Shown here: positions 14,197 to 21,367 of the stretch, piece by piece | How positions within the stretch are numbered: the first letter of the stretch is position 1 | Layout: every line of letters starts with the position of its first letter | NCBI GenBank assembly: GCA_023230265.1 | Contig: JALNXR010000006.1 | Span: 1 to 21,740 of the forward strand | Direction: 5' to 3' | DNA: 21,740 nt | Source of the DNA: Bacteroidales bacterium | GTDB lineage: Bacteria > Bacteroidota > Bacteroidia > Bacteroidales > UBA932 | Position numbers and translations under genes: made by a program | The notes under the pieces: model-generated | Databases searched by the model: none | What the model was told of the DNA's origin: nothing | Seen by the model: only the letters and a program-made list of their open reading frames with translations

Positions 14197-14943
14197 TTAT
14201 CTAGTGCCCCCTCTGACCAGCGCAATCTCTGTTGGTGTTAATCTGTAGAGCCGGAAAATAATTTCATTCAGCTGCTCCTCCGCAGCGGCGATTTGTAGGT
14301 CCAGCAGTTGCAGTTCCTGGTCGATGACAATGATGGAGTTTTTCAGTGTCTCATCCGCTGTGGAACGCAGTGAGAGAATCTTGGCCAGCAGTTTTTTGCC
14401 GTCAAATTTCTCGGTAATATTGGTGGTCCGCGCAAATTGCCGCCACTGCGCTGCAATAAAAGAGGTATCCGGTTTGTCAAACAGCTCAACCACAGGAGCG
14501 CCATTGACCAGCAGCCGCAGTTCGTCTTCATCATTTTCCACCAACACCTCTGCATTGACGTTCAACCTGGCATCCAGCTCATCAAGATGGTGCTGTAGGC
14601 TCAATGCGGCTTGCTCCTTGGCCCAGACAGTCAGGGCGCGCCCCTTTAAGTCAACGGGTTTTTCCGGGCTTTTCGCCCAATCGCCGGCACTTTTCACATC
14701 CGCCCACAGCCAGCTTGGCGCGTGCTTGCGCTCAATCATCTGCGAACCCTGCAACCGGCGTTCAATCTTACTGATCAGATCCCGCTGTCGAGTGTGCATC
14801 GCCTGTAAAGCCAGCGCACGGCTGCCAACAGCCTGCTTCTCGGCATCGGTCGCGTTTGGAATGGGCAGGGGTGCGAGAAACTGCTTGTTGGCTGAGCGGG
14901 TGTTCCCTTGAAATGGTTTTGATTGCGCCCGAACCGATACCAA
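14197..14943 (-). pseudogene. C-terminal remnant of a type IIG restriction-modification enzyme, copy 2
   Basis: About 228 residues, starting at QFLAPLPIPNATDAEKQAV and ending in LYRLTPTEIALVRG, match copies 1, 3 and 4. By eye about 92% of residues are shared with copy 1. The preceding 20 residues (SKPFQGNTRSANK and neighbours) are shared with copy 3 but not copy 1, so copies 2 and 3 have the same junction. The frame opens with TTG at 14943, without a clear ribosome binding site. The methyltransferase and most of the specificity domain are missing. No indel separates 14209-14958 from 18149-18898, so the frame has been kept despite truncation, which points to recent duplication or gene conversion. 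Confidence 0.7.
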
Positions 14944-14954
14944 AGAAAGGCGCT

Positions 14955-14980
14955 ATTGCAATGTTTCTTAGAACTAACAT
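14955..14980 (-). pseudogene. Leftover start of a deleted lipoprotein gene
   Basis: An ATG at 14980, preceded by AGGAG 5 nt away, encodes MLVLRNIAI exactly as in the intact lipoprotein gene at 19339. The sequence then jumps at ATTG (14955-14958) to DNA that in the other copy lies past the lipoprotein gene. The rest of the frame (to 14768) is out-of-frame restriction-enzyme DNA and not a real protein. Confidence 0.6.
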
Positions 14981-14988
14981 TAAAACTC

Positions 14989-15059
14989 CTAATTCGCAAT
15001 TTTTCCAGGTTCTCCTGTTTTAGCAAGAGGGCGACCAAAGGCATATCCACACTCACCAG
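14989..15059 (-). pseudogene. Tail of an Rhs-type toxin (short copy)
   Basis: The minus strand encodes GECGYAFGRPLAKTGEPGKIAN and a TAG at 14989-14991. This is identical in layout to the longer tail at 19348-19527. Positions 14959-15059 repeat 19318-19418. The homology stops at 15059, where the downstream flank of the pseudopilin-like gene begins. Only the last 22 or so codons remain. Confidence 0.5.
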
Positions 15060-15067
15060 CACTTAAA

Positions 15068-15436
15068 TTACTCGAAACAAACCCATTCCTTTTTCAAACT
15101 ATCATATCCGCGATGTGGACCCAAAGGCTGTTTGTTATAATAAATCAGGTACCCTCCCTCTCTACTATGATATGAAATAAGTGGAGTACTTAAAACAACC
15201 AAGACTTTTTTTTGATCAACTCCTAGGTACCCTTTTATTTCATTGAGCTTCTTGGGGTATTGCCCATATTCAACAAAATATGACTCAACATGAGGAATGA
15301 GTAGACGTATTTTCGCTTCAGCAGCCCTATCTTGACAATCAAAAACATATGTTAAAGCAGCCCTTCCCACCATCAACACAAAAACCACAATTATTAACAC
15401 CAGTATACAATCAAACAAAAATTTTGATTTTCGCAT
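15068..15436 (-). CDS. Pseudopilin-like membrane protein, candidate immunity gene
   Basis: 122 residues. One membrane helix (about 8-30) is followed by AKIRLLIPHVESYFVEYGQYPKKLNEI (41-67), which resembles the stalk and YPxxLxEL region of type II secretion pseudopilins, although no prepilin peptidase site (G|FTLIE) is present. The ATG lies 5 bp after the Rhs gene stop; AAGGAG overlaps that stop, so the two are probably co-translated. Position directly downstream of an Rhs toxin is the usual place of an immunity gene (inference). Family unknown to me. Confidence 0.68.
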   Translation of the reverse strand: MRKSKFLFDCILVLIIVVFVLMVGRAALTYVFDCQDRAAEAKIRLLIPHVESYFVEYGQYPKKLNEIKGYLGVDQKKVLVVLSTPLISYHSREGGYLIYYNKQPLGPHRGYDSLKKEWVCFE

Positions 15437-15441
15437 GCAAC

Positions 15442-16182
15442 CTACTCCTTTTCTAGCTCCAAGAGTTTTTTTCTTACTTTTTCAGGCTTCCATGCTTTCA
15501 CTTTCTGTACTTTTTTTTTCACAGCTATAGCTTCACACCTCAACTTTAAGATTGCTTTATCATTTTTAATTACGTCATCCAAGGCTTCGATAAGCGTATC
15601 AAAAGTGAATGTCACACAATTAGGACCCGTTAATCCCCAATCACTCTTCATATATCGATCAGTAGATGGAATATTGAAATTTTTATTCTCACTGAATTTT
15701 TTCATTCTCTTTTTAACATTTAAAGGAATCGTCTTGCTACCATTATCCCATTTATTCCGGAATTTTTCAGCTATCAAATTATCAAGTTCCTTACTGACAC
15801 TAAAATTAACAATGCCGCCTCCCGCTTTACTCAACACATACGGAGAACCTGTTGTTCTTCGTAGAAAGGTTGGTCCACTATACCAAGCACCAATATATTC
15901 ATCATGATATCTTCCGAAATCATAATTGCGTCCCATGCCATTATATTTTGTTTGGATACCAAAATGCCCTTGATCTTCTGTGTGAAAATACAAACCAAAA
16001 AGGCCAAGCCAATCAAAAAAATTTACAGGATCATTATCTACAAAAACATAAAGCTCGTCACCGCCATCTTCCTCTATCGGATCTCGGCTTAACCACCGCC
16101 CCAGCTCAGGTGAGTAATAGGCCAAAACGGTCTCGAATGAAATGAAGCAGCTAACAATCAACATAAAAATACGATTTTTCAT
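15442..16182 (-). CDS. Secreted mini-Rhs protein with a papain-like C-terminal domain
   Basis: 246 residues. A signal peptide (1-21, cut after VLA) runs straight into the end of an Rhs core: [17 protein letters not shown] (22-38) and [18 protein letters not shown] (45-62). The long YD-repeat barrel of normal Rhs proteins is absent. The variable tail has GHFGI with H73, a YDFG turn, and [11 protein letters not shown] with C189. A histidine before a cysteine in NCxxF is what permuted NlpC/P60 or LRAT-like papain folds show, so a peptidase, amidase or acyltransferase toxin is possible (inference). The start overlaps the stop of the transglutaminase-like gene by 4 bp (ATGA). The basic C-terminus (many KK) is unexplained. 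Confidence 0.75.
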   Translation of the reverse strand: MKNRIFMLIVSCFISFETVLAYYSPELGRWLSRDPIEEDGGDELYVFVDNDPVNFFDWLGLFGLYFHTEDQGHFGIQTKYNGMGRNYDFGRYHDEYIGAWYSGPTFLRRTTGSPYVLSKAGGGIVNFSVSKELDNLIAEKFRNKWDNGSKTIPLNVKKRMKKFSENKNFNIPSTDRYMKSDWGLTGPNCVTFTFDTLIEALDDVIKNDKAILKLRCEAIAVKKKVQKVKAWKPEKVRKKLLELEKE

Positions 16183-17102
16183 TGCAAGTACTTCTCCATA
16201 ATTACTTCTAGCTTCAACCGAACTGACCTTATATGGGGCATTCTTTTAAGAATTTCCTCATAAGCCTCACAAGCTTCCTTATAACGCTTATTCCACCTCA
16301 AGCACGCTGCTCTTTGATCAAGGAATTCAACATACTCCCCGAGGGGGGTTAAATTCTGCATAAACAGTTCAACTGCTAATTCATCAGGTGGAATAGGATG
16401 CGGATATCCCATGTAATAAGAATCCGGTTTATAATCAATCCCCTTACCAGAACATTCGAAATTGTATCTATGTACCCCATCATCCCACCGACAAAACGCG
16501 TGTCCCTTATTCACTACAAAAAAAAGAGGGTATCCACACCGCCGCCCAACAGCGGTCATTAAAACAGGCAAAGAGCCGCAAGTGCCAGTTCGCGGCGCAT
16601 CACGATCGACAAAGCCATGAATGAACAAGTCTTTAGAATTTGCAAACATCCTTAAACTTGTCCAATCAGACATCGCCCCTGATCGAACTAACTCCATATT
16701 ATACCCGCACTTATAATCCAAATCCAAAGCTAACTTCAAATACACCCCTTGGAAAAGAGCATATGAGTTCTCGTATTTTTCAAGATTCTGATAAAAGGCG
16801 ATCTTATATTTCGACTCCATCTCCAGAATATGTTTTGCCCATTCATCAAGAGTTCTCAGGCAATACTCAATATCGATGTTCTCGGAACCCGGCAACCCCT
16901 CCGCACATAAGAGATTCAGCACAGCAATATCAATTTTCTGTATTTCTTCATTTGTTAATGAAGTCAAAGCATCTAGATTATCTGGGACAATATACTTACC
17001 TGAAGAAGAATTTCGTCGACAAAGGACGAATGCCACGCAACAGGCAACCATGCAAAGGACAACAATCCCCAAAAGAACAAATCTGTATTTTCTTTTAATC
17101 AT
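16179..17102 (-). CDS. Membrane-anchored transglutaminase-like protein, copy A
   Basis: 307 residues. A membrane helix (about 7-28) is followed by a helical region and a transglutaminase-like core: [20 protein letters not shown] with C175, [10 protein letters not shown] with H201, and YNFECSGKG with E216 in the third position. This C-H-E/D order fits the fold. The C-terminus (about 255-305) looks like a TPR-type helical pair. The family is found in PVC bacteria, in my recollection; the substrate is unknown. Its ends are coupled to neighbours: it starts 9 bp after the multi-TM gene and overlaps the mini-Rhs gene by 4 bp. It is repeated almost exactly at 19526-20449. Confidence 0.75.
   Translation of the reverse strand: MIKRKYRFVLLGIVVLCMVACCVAFVLCRRNSSSGKYIVPDNLDALTSLTNEEIQKIDIAVLNLLCAEGLPGSENIDIEYCLRTLDEWAKHILEMESKYKIAFYQNLEKYENSYALFQGVYLKLALDLDYKCGYNMELVRSGAMSDWTSLRMFANSKDLFIHGFVDRDAPRTGTCGSLPVLMTAVGRRCGYPLFFVVNKGHAFCRWDDGVHRYNFECSGKGIDYKPDSYYMGYPHPIPPDELAVELFMQNLTPLGEYVEFLDQRAACLRWNKRYKEACEAYEEILKRMPHIRSVRLKLEVIMEKYLQ
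16184..17102. repeat. 919-bp direct repeat, copy 1 (partner 19531-20449)
   Basis: It covers nearly the whole transglutaminase-like gene. Only a couple of differences are visible, all at the 3' end of the gene: ATG to ACG (Met to Thr) near the C-terminus and one silent change. There are no indels. The repeat starts just before the gene's stop and ends exactly at its ATG, in a TCAT tetranucleotide. Confidence 0.9.
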
Positions 17103-17111
17103 TCTATTAAT

Positions 17112-17609
17112 TTAGTTGCTTCCTTCCGATATTAACCGATCCACTTTTTGCTTCAAGGAATCAAAACTAATGGATTTTTTATCAAAAAAAAACGTTAATT
17201 TATCGGGGTCATAACAAACCTGAAAAGATGCACTTTTCATAAACCCTTCAATTTTTTCGTCAGGAATAGGCTTGTCGACTACAAGAACTCCAACCTTGCT
17301 ATTTGTTATTGACTTTAAACAAAATGCAGTTGTTAAAAAAACAATTAACACAATAACACCAATAATTAACCCCCTATATTTCAAATCAACCCTAATTAGA
17401 AACGGTATAATAACCGCACAAAGTAAAGGCAATAAGATCAATATGATATATAAAAGTGAAGGTGAGTTTAAGCCTGCGTATGACCACATTCTTGCTACTT
17501 CAGAAACCATGACAAAAGACACAATAAAATATATCACTCCAAAAATTAATTCATGTCTTAAAAAAAAATCATTTTTACAACGTTCAACATATATCTTTGC
17601 ATAAATCAT
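17112..17609 (-). CDS. Three-helix membrane protein, candidate immunity gene
   Basis: 165 residues with three hydrophobic segments (about 20-38, 53-73, 78-99) and a C-terminal soluble part (about 105-165) containing VGVLVVDKPIPDEKIEGF and a tail ending ISEGSN. The ATG overlaps the stop of the mini-Rhs gene at 17606 by 4 bp (ATGA), the typical coupling of toxin and immunity genes. I do not recognise the family. A multi-TM immunity protein would suit a toxin acting in or across the inner membrane (inference). A 98-bp piece of its 3' half is also found at 20446-20543. Confidence 0.7.
   Translation of the reverse strand: MIYAKIYVERCKNDFFLRHELIFGVIYFIVSFVMVSEVARMWSYAGLNSPSLLYIILILLPLLCAVIIPFLIRVDLKYRGLIIGVIVLIVFLTTAFCLKSITNSKVGVLVVDKPIPDEKIEGFMKSASFQVCYDPDKLTFFFDKKSISFDSLKQKVDRLISEGSN
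17209..17306. repeat. 98-bp direct repeat, copy 1 (partner 20446-20543)
   Basis: Lies inside the three-helix membrane gene and aligns without indels with 20446-20543, with a few substitutions. It begins with TCAT, the same four bases that end the 919-bp repeat at 17099-17102. Confidence 0.75.
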
Positions 17610-17971
17610 AAAAAAGCTCGATTAGATGCGAAATCGATACGGTTGTATCCCACAACCGTGGACCCATCTGCCGACCATTGTTCAACTATAATGTAAGTAT
17701 GTAATTCGTCCCCAATCCAGCGATCAAGGCCAAGATAATCAAAATTACGTATGGGGTTATTGTAAACAAATAAATATGCTGGTTCGCGTGATACTTTATT
17801 GAAATGAATTTTGTCTTTTTCCGATTTCTCTTTTGTGAAATCAGTCAAAAATTTATGTTCTCCAATAGGGTCTCTCGTGAGCCACCTTCCCTGTTCAGGG
17901 GAATAATATGCCTGAACTGTATGCACACCTAATAAACAGCCTAAAATCAACAACAAAACACAATTTCTCAT
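17606..17971 (-). CDS. Short secreted mini-Rhs protein with a very small tail
   Basis: 121 residues. The signal peptide (1-21, cut after VQA) leads into YYSPEQGRWLTRDPIGE (22-38); after an insert, AYLFVYNNPIRNFDYLGL (65-82) closes the Rhs core. Only about 39 residues follow (HTYIIVEQWS, then VVGYNRIDF), too short for most toxin domains, so this may be a truncated toxin or one whose tail has been shortened. It shares its design, though not its tail, with the gene at 15442-16182. Upstream lies a repeated spacer with a candidate promoter. It is probably the first gene of a unit that runs through the membrane protein, the transglutaminase-like gene and the second mini-Rhs gene, all coupled by overlaps or short gaps. 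Confidence 0.7.
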   Translation of the reverse strand: MRNCVLLLILGCLLGVHTVQAYYSPEQGRWLTRDPIGEHKFLTDFTKEKSEKDKIHFNKVSREPAYLFVYNNPIRNFDYLGLDRWIGDELHTYIIVEQWSADGSTVVGYNRIDFASNRAFL

Positions 17972-18148
17972 GGTTTACACTTCTTTCTTAAGTAACCTAG
18001 TTGATGATCGCCCAAGTAATAACACTACAGTCGCTACCATTAAAAGTAGGATAGTATTTCTCCCTCTTGATTGCAACAAAAAAACTGTGATTTTTCAGCG
18101 ACCTCTCTTCAGCGGAAACCGTAATCATCGTGCGTACTCGTCAACCGA
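17972..18148. repeat. Repeated spacer, copy 1 (partner about 21192-21367)
   Basis: About 177 bp between a restriction-enzyme remnant and the start of a mini-Rhs gene. It is repeated at about 21192-21367, with a 1-bp length difference in a T-run and some changes near the gene start. Together with the adjoining remnant the shared block is about 550 bp. Confidence 0.85.
18048..18076 (-). promoter_or_regulatory. Candidate promoter upstream of the mini-Rhs gene
   Basis: The minus strand reads TTGCAA (18076-18071), a 17-nt spacer and TATCCT (18053-18048), each 4 of 6 to sigma-70 boxes. It is unchanged in the other spacer copy (21268-21296). It lies about 77 nt before the ATG. Confidence 0.3.
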
Positions 18149-18883
18149 CCCTCTGACCAGCGCAATCTCTTCCGGTGTTAATTGGTAGAACCTGAAAATA
18201 ATATCATTAAGCTGCTCCTCCGCAGCGGCGATTTGGGTGTCCAGCAGTTGCAGCTCCTGATCGATGGCAATGATGGAGTTTTTAAGTGTCTCATCCTCGG
18301 TGGAACGCAGTGAGAGAATCTTGGCCAGCAGTTTTTTGCCGTCAAATTTCTCGGTAATATTGGTGGTCCGCGCAAATTGCCGCCACTGTGCCGCAATTAA
18401 AGAGGTATCCGGTTTGTCAAACAGCTCAACCACCGCAACGCCATTTATGAGCAGCCGCAGTTCATCATCATCATTTTCCACCAACACCTCTGCATTGACG
18501 TTCAACCTGGCATCCAGCTCATCCAGATGGTGCTGCAACCTCAATGCAGCTTGCTCCTTGGCCCAGGCAGTCAAGGCGCGCCCCTTTAAGTCAGCGGGTT
18601 TCTCAGAGCTTTTCGCCCAATCGTTGACGCTTTTCACATTTGCCCACAGCCAGCCTGGCGCGTGCTTGCGCTCAATCATCTGCGAACCCTGCAAGCGGCG
18701 TTCAATCTTGTTGATCAAATCCCGTTGTCGGGTGTGCATAGCCTGCAACGCCAGCGCGCGGCTGCCAACAGCCTGCTTCTCGGCATCGGTTGCGTTTGGA
18801 ATGGGCAGGGGTGCGAGGAACTGCTTGTTGGCTGAGCGGGTGTTCCCTTGAAATGGTTTTGATTGCGTCCGAACCGATACCAA
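18125..18883 (-). pseudogene. C-terminal remnant of a type IIG restriction-modification enzyme, copy 3
   Basis: Same content as copy 2: the junction residues SKPFQGNTRSANK, then QFLAPLPIPNATDAEKQAV through FYQLTPEEIALVRG. It ends in SVDEYAR, as copy 4 does. The frame opens with TTG at 18883. It follows the lipoprotein gene that ends at 18893. Substitutions against copies 1 and 2 are scattered along the length, not clustered, and no stop has arisen. The catalytic methyltransferase part is missing, so on its own it cannot be a restriction enzyme. Confidence 0.7.
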
Positions 18884-18892
18884 AGAACGGCG

Positions 18893-19339
18893 CTATTGTT
18901 CTTGCTTTTCGATATTAACCGGTATAATTGTATTATCTATAAGATTTGTAATAACAATTTTTTTCAAGCCGAATGTTTCTCCAATATATAAAACCTGTGA
19001 CAAATTATCTATATTAACAACTCTCTTCAATACCGCAACATCATTACTCGCAATTTTTTCATATAACCAGTAACTATTATTGGTGCTTATAAAAAAAAGA
19101 TCGCCTGGATTGTCCCAGTATTGAGGGTGTGAACGTAAAAATTTCTCAATAGTTGCAACAGGATCAAACCTCTGATTGCCTGTCTTAGACTCAAGACCAG
19201 TTTGGTCAACAACTCCCAAACAATGACTAACCTGTGGCCACGCTTCCCGAATTTGCTGTTCAAACTTATTAGGAGGTCGCCGCATACAACCGCAAAGAAA
19301 TAAAATGTGCATAATTGCAATGTTTCTTAGAACTAACAT
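18893..19339 (-). CDS. Small lipoprotein, candidate immunity gene
   Basis: 148 residues. The N-terminus MLVLRNIAIMHILFLCGC is a lipoprotein signal with lipobox LCGC (cysteine 18). The mature part is mostly soluble and includes IEKFLRSHPQYWDNPGDLFF and a beta-rich end VLYIGETFGLKKIVITNLI. The start is fixed by AGGAG 5 nt before the ATG. It begins 8 bp after the stop of an Rhs-type toxin tail (19348-19527), so it is probably that toxin's immunity protein, now without a complete toxin (inference). The gene is missing from the matching position at 14955-14958, apart from its first nine codons. I do not recognise the family. Confidence 0.68.
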   Translation of the reverse strand: MLVLRNIAIMHILFLCGCMRRPPNKFEQQIREAWPQVSHCLGVVDQTGLESKTGNQRFDPVATIEKFLRSHPQYWDNPGDLFFISTNNSYWLYEKIASNDVAVLKRVVNIDNLSQVLYIGETFGLKKIVITNLIDNTIIPVNIEKQEQ

Positions 19340-19418
19340 TAAAACTCCTAATTCGCAATTTTTCCAGGTTCTCCTGTTTTAGCAAGAGGGCGACCAAAGG
19401 CATATCCACACTCACCAG
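19318..19418. repeat. 101-bp direct repeat, copy 2 (partner 14959-15059)
   Basis: It contains the end of the Rhs toxin tail, its stop, the ribosome binding site, and the first codons of the lipoprotein. The partner copy at 14959-15059 matches without indels. Confidence 0.85.
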
Positions 19419-19527
19419 GAAAAAGAGTTATTTTCGCTCCAGACGGAAAAATCTTTGACAGCTGTACTCTTAACGCTTCTCCAGGTTCACCTTCTCCAGT
19501 CCCACAGATGATAAATGTAATCTTCTC
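19348..19527 (-). pseudogene. Orphan C-terminal tail of an Rhs-type toxin
   Basis: In the frame ending at the TAG (19348-19350) the minus strand encodes about 59 residues: EKITFIICGTGEGEPGEALR, a middle part VQLSKIFPSGAKITLFPGEC, and GYAFGRPLAKTGEPGKIAN. No start codon or Rhs core precedes it in that frame. Instead it is joined directly to the 3' end of transglutaminase copy B. The composition (glycine-rich turn, single ordered C-terminus) and the following lipoprotein suggest the tip of a polymorphic toxin left over after its head was lost. Toxin type unknown. Confidence 0.5.
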
Positions 19528-20449
19528 ATCGCAAGTACTTCTCCGTAATTACTTCTAGCTTCAACCGAACTGACCTTATATGGGGCATCCTTTTAAGAAT
19601 TTCCTCATAAGCCTCACAAGCTTCCTTATAACGCTTATTCCACCTCAAGCACGCTGCTCTTTGATCAAGGAATTCAACATACTCCCCGAGGGGGGTTAAA
19701 TTCTGCATAAACAGTTCAACTGCTAATTCATCAGGTGGAATAGGATGCGGATATCCCATGTAATAAGAATCCGGTTTATAATCAATCCCCTTACCAGAAC
19801 ATTCGAAATTGTATCTATGTACCCCATCATCCCACCGACAAAACGCGTGTCCCTTATTCACTACAAAAAAAAGAGGGTATCCACACCGCCGCCCAACAGC
19901 GGTCATTAAAACAGGCAAAGAGCCGCAAGTGCCAGTTCGCGGCGCATCACGATCGACAAAGCCATGAATGAACAAGTCTTTAGAATTTGCAAACATCCTT
20001 AAACTTGTCCAATCAGACATCGCCCCTGATCGAACTAACTCCATATTATACCCGCACTTATAATCCAAATCCAAAGCTAACTTCAAATACACCCCTTGGA
20101 AAAGAGCATATGAGTTCTCGTATTTTTCAAGATTCTGATAAAAGGCGATCTTATATTTCGACTCCATCTCCAGAATATGTTTTGCCCATTCATCAAGAGT
20201 TCTCAGGCAATACTCAATATCGATGTTCTCGGAACCCGGCAACCCCTCCGCACATAAGAGATTCAGCACAGCAATATCAATTTTCTGTATTTCTTCATTT
20301 GTTAATGAAGTCAAAGCATCTAGATTATCTGGGACAATATACTTACCTGAAGAAGAATTTCGTCGACAAAGGACGAATGCCACGCAACAGGCAACCATGC
20401 AAAGGACAACAATCCCCAAAAGAACAAATCTGTATTTTCTTTTAATCAT
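19526..20449 (-). CDS. Membrane-anchored transglutaminase-like protein, copy B
   Basis: 307 residues from the ATG at 20449, nearly identical to the gene at 16179-17102, differing only near the C-terminus (EVITEKYLR against EVIMEKYLQ). The catalytic candidates C175, H201 and E216 are intact. The frame is open 21 nt further upstream to an ATG at 20470, but those seven codons come from a broken neighbour gene, and the start used in copy A is kept. Downstream, the ATGA that in copy A starts the mini-Rhs gene is still there, but the mini-Rhs body has been replaced by the toxin tail at 19348-19527. The native upstream context is lost, so expression is uncertain. Confidence 0.72.
   Translation of the reverse strand: MIKRKYRFVLLGIVVLCMVACCVAFVLCRRNSSSGKYIVPDNLDALTSLTNEEIQKIDIAVLNLLCAEGLPGSENIDIEYCLRTLDEWAKHILEMESKYKIAFYQNLEKYENSYALFQGVYLKLALDLDYKCGYNMELVRSGAMSDWTSLRMFANSKDLFIHGFVDRDAPRTGTCGSLPVLMTAVGRRCGYPLFFVVNKGHAFCRWDDGVHRYNFECSGKGIDYKPDSYYMGYPHPIPPDELAVELFMQNLTPLGEYVEFLDQRAACLRWNKRYKEACEAYEEILKRMPHIRSVRLKLEVITEKYLR
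19531..20449. repeat. 919-bp direct repeat, copy 2 (partner 16184-17102)
   Basis: Offset 3347 bp from copy 1 along its full length, no indels. Near-identity of a whole gene contrasts with the more divergent restriction-enzyme remnants on each side, so this segment was duplicated or converted more recently than they were. Confidence 0.9.
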
Positions 20450-20543
20450 AACAAACCTGAAAAGATGCACTTTTCATAAACCCTTCAAGTTTTTCGTCAG
20501 GAATAGGCTTGTCAAATACAAGAACTCCAACCTTGCTATTTGT
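20446..20543 (-). pseudogene. Fragment of the three-helix membrane protein gene
   Basis: It matches 17209-17306, inside the intact gene at 17112-17609, and corresponds to part of the soluble C-terminal half. The start, the membrane helices and the 3' end are gone. On one side a 110-bp deletion joins it to the transglutaminase gene at TCAT. On the other it is fused to the end of the lipoprotein gene, whose TAG stop (20536-20538) lies inside this fragment. Confidence 0.7.
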
Positions 20544-21156
20544 ACCGACTCCTTTCTTTAGCACTTAGCATTTCCGTTAAAGTCATTCCTTCTTTCCGGA
20601 CATACCCTGCCCCAAATTTAAAGGATGCTCCTTCCTTCGCTGTCCACAATTCTTCATTTAACGTAGCCACAGTGAACCCATATTTTCCATCATCAAGAAC
20701 TAACATCTCTATTTCCGGCAATAACTTTTGGATTGAATCAATATCCACAAAATAAAAATCGTTACTGCCAAGCTTGCATGCTCCGTATTTAACGACATCA
20801 GGAACTTCTTCAACCTTAAAATCCACATCTTTAAATAAAAATATTTCCCTGCTGTATTTGCCTCGCCATGACCGAACATGCTTAGTGTAACAATTTTTAT
20901 TCTTCAAAATCCAATTTTGTTGTCCAGTTCTTCTGAAAATCAAGTAATCCTTCTGGCGCAGGTTTTCAACTCCATACAGCGGACAAATACGAACTAATAT
21001 CCAGCGTGAACCCTCATTGCCAAAGCCATTGACGGCCTCCGAAGGGGAAATATCATTAGGAGCTGGCATACAACATGACGAAGTAAGTAAGATCATGCTT
21101 ATACTCAGCACGAAATAAAATGGAAACAAGCAATGGCCTAATGTATGTTTTTGCAT
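20536..21156 (-). CDS. Putative lipoprotein, orphan immunity-like gene
   Basis: 206 residues from the ATG at 21156, which has AGGG 7 nt upstream. The frame is open to 21183, but those nine codons are not needed. The N-terminus carries a hydrophobic signal (FYFVLSISMILLTSSCC) with lipobox TSSC, then a soluble domain rich in aromatic residues (GSRWILVRICPLYGVENLRQ, RSWRGKYSREIFLFKDVDF). I do not recognise the family. The stop lies within a fragment of another gene, so the last few residues may have been altered by the rearrangement. It sits where a mini-Rhs gene and its partner lie in the other copy, so it is perhaps an immunity or accessory gene of a lost toxin (inference). Confidence 0.6.
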   Translation of the reverse strand: MQKHTLGHCLFPFYFVLSISMILLTSSCCMPAPNDISPSEAVNGFGNEGSRWILVRICPLYGVENLRQKDYLIFRRTGQQNWILKNKNCYTKHVRSWRGKYSREIFLFKDVDFKVEEVPDVVKYGACKLGSNDFYFVDIDSIQKLLPEIEMLVLDDGKYGFTVATLNEELWTAKEGASFKFGAGYVRKEGMTLTEMLSAKERSRYK

Positions 21157-21191
21157 AAAAGCCCTAAAATCAACAAAACACAACTTCTCAT
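21138..21191 (-). pseudogene. Leftover signal peptide of a mini-Rhs gene
   Basis: An ATG at 21191 encodes MRSCVLLILGLLCKNIH and a stop. The first ten residues match the signal peptide of the mini-Rhs gene at 17971 (MRNCVLLLILG). The Rhs core and tail have been replaced by the lipoprotein gene, whose ATG overlaps this remnant. Confidence 0.55.
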
Positions 21192-21367
21192 TGTATACAC
21201 TTCTTTCTTAAGTAATCTAGTTGATGATCACAAAGGTAACAACACTACAGTCGCTACCATTAAAAGTAGGATAGTATTTCTCCCTCTTGATTGCAACAAA
21301 AAAACTGTGATTTTCAGCGACCTCTCTTCAGCGGAAACCGTAATCATCGTGCGTACTCGTCAACCGA
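21192..21367. repeat. Repeated spacer, copy 2, with a conserved candidate promoter
   Basis: Matches 17972-18148. The candidate promoter boxes TTGCAA (21296-21291) and TATCCT (21273-21268), reading on the minus strand, are unchanged. Here the spacer leads into the broken mini-Rhs start at 21191 instead of a complete gene. Confidence 0.8.

Noticed and set aside
14768..14980. 70-codon frame starting MLVLRNIAI
   Set aside because: Only the first nine codons belong to a gene (the deleted lipoprotein). The rest is out-of-frame restriction-enzyme DNA.
16640..17098. Plus-strand 152-codon frame, repeated identically at 19987-20445
   Set aside because: Antisense to the duplicated transglutaminase-like gene, whose motifs and couplings are clear. 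Identity of the two copies only reflects the repeat.
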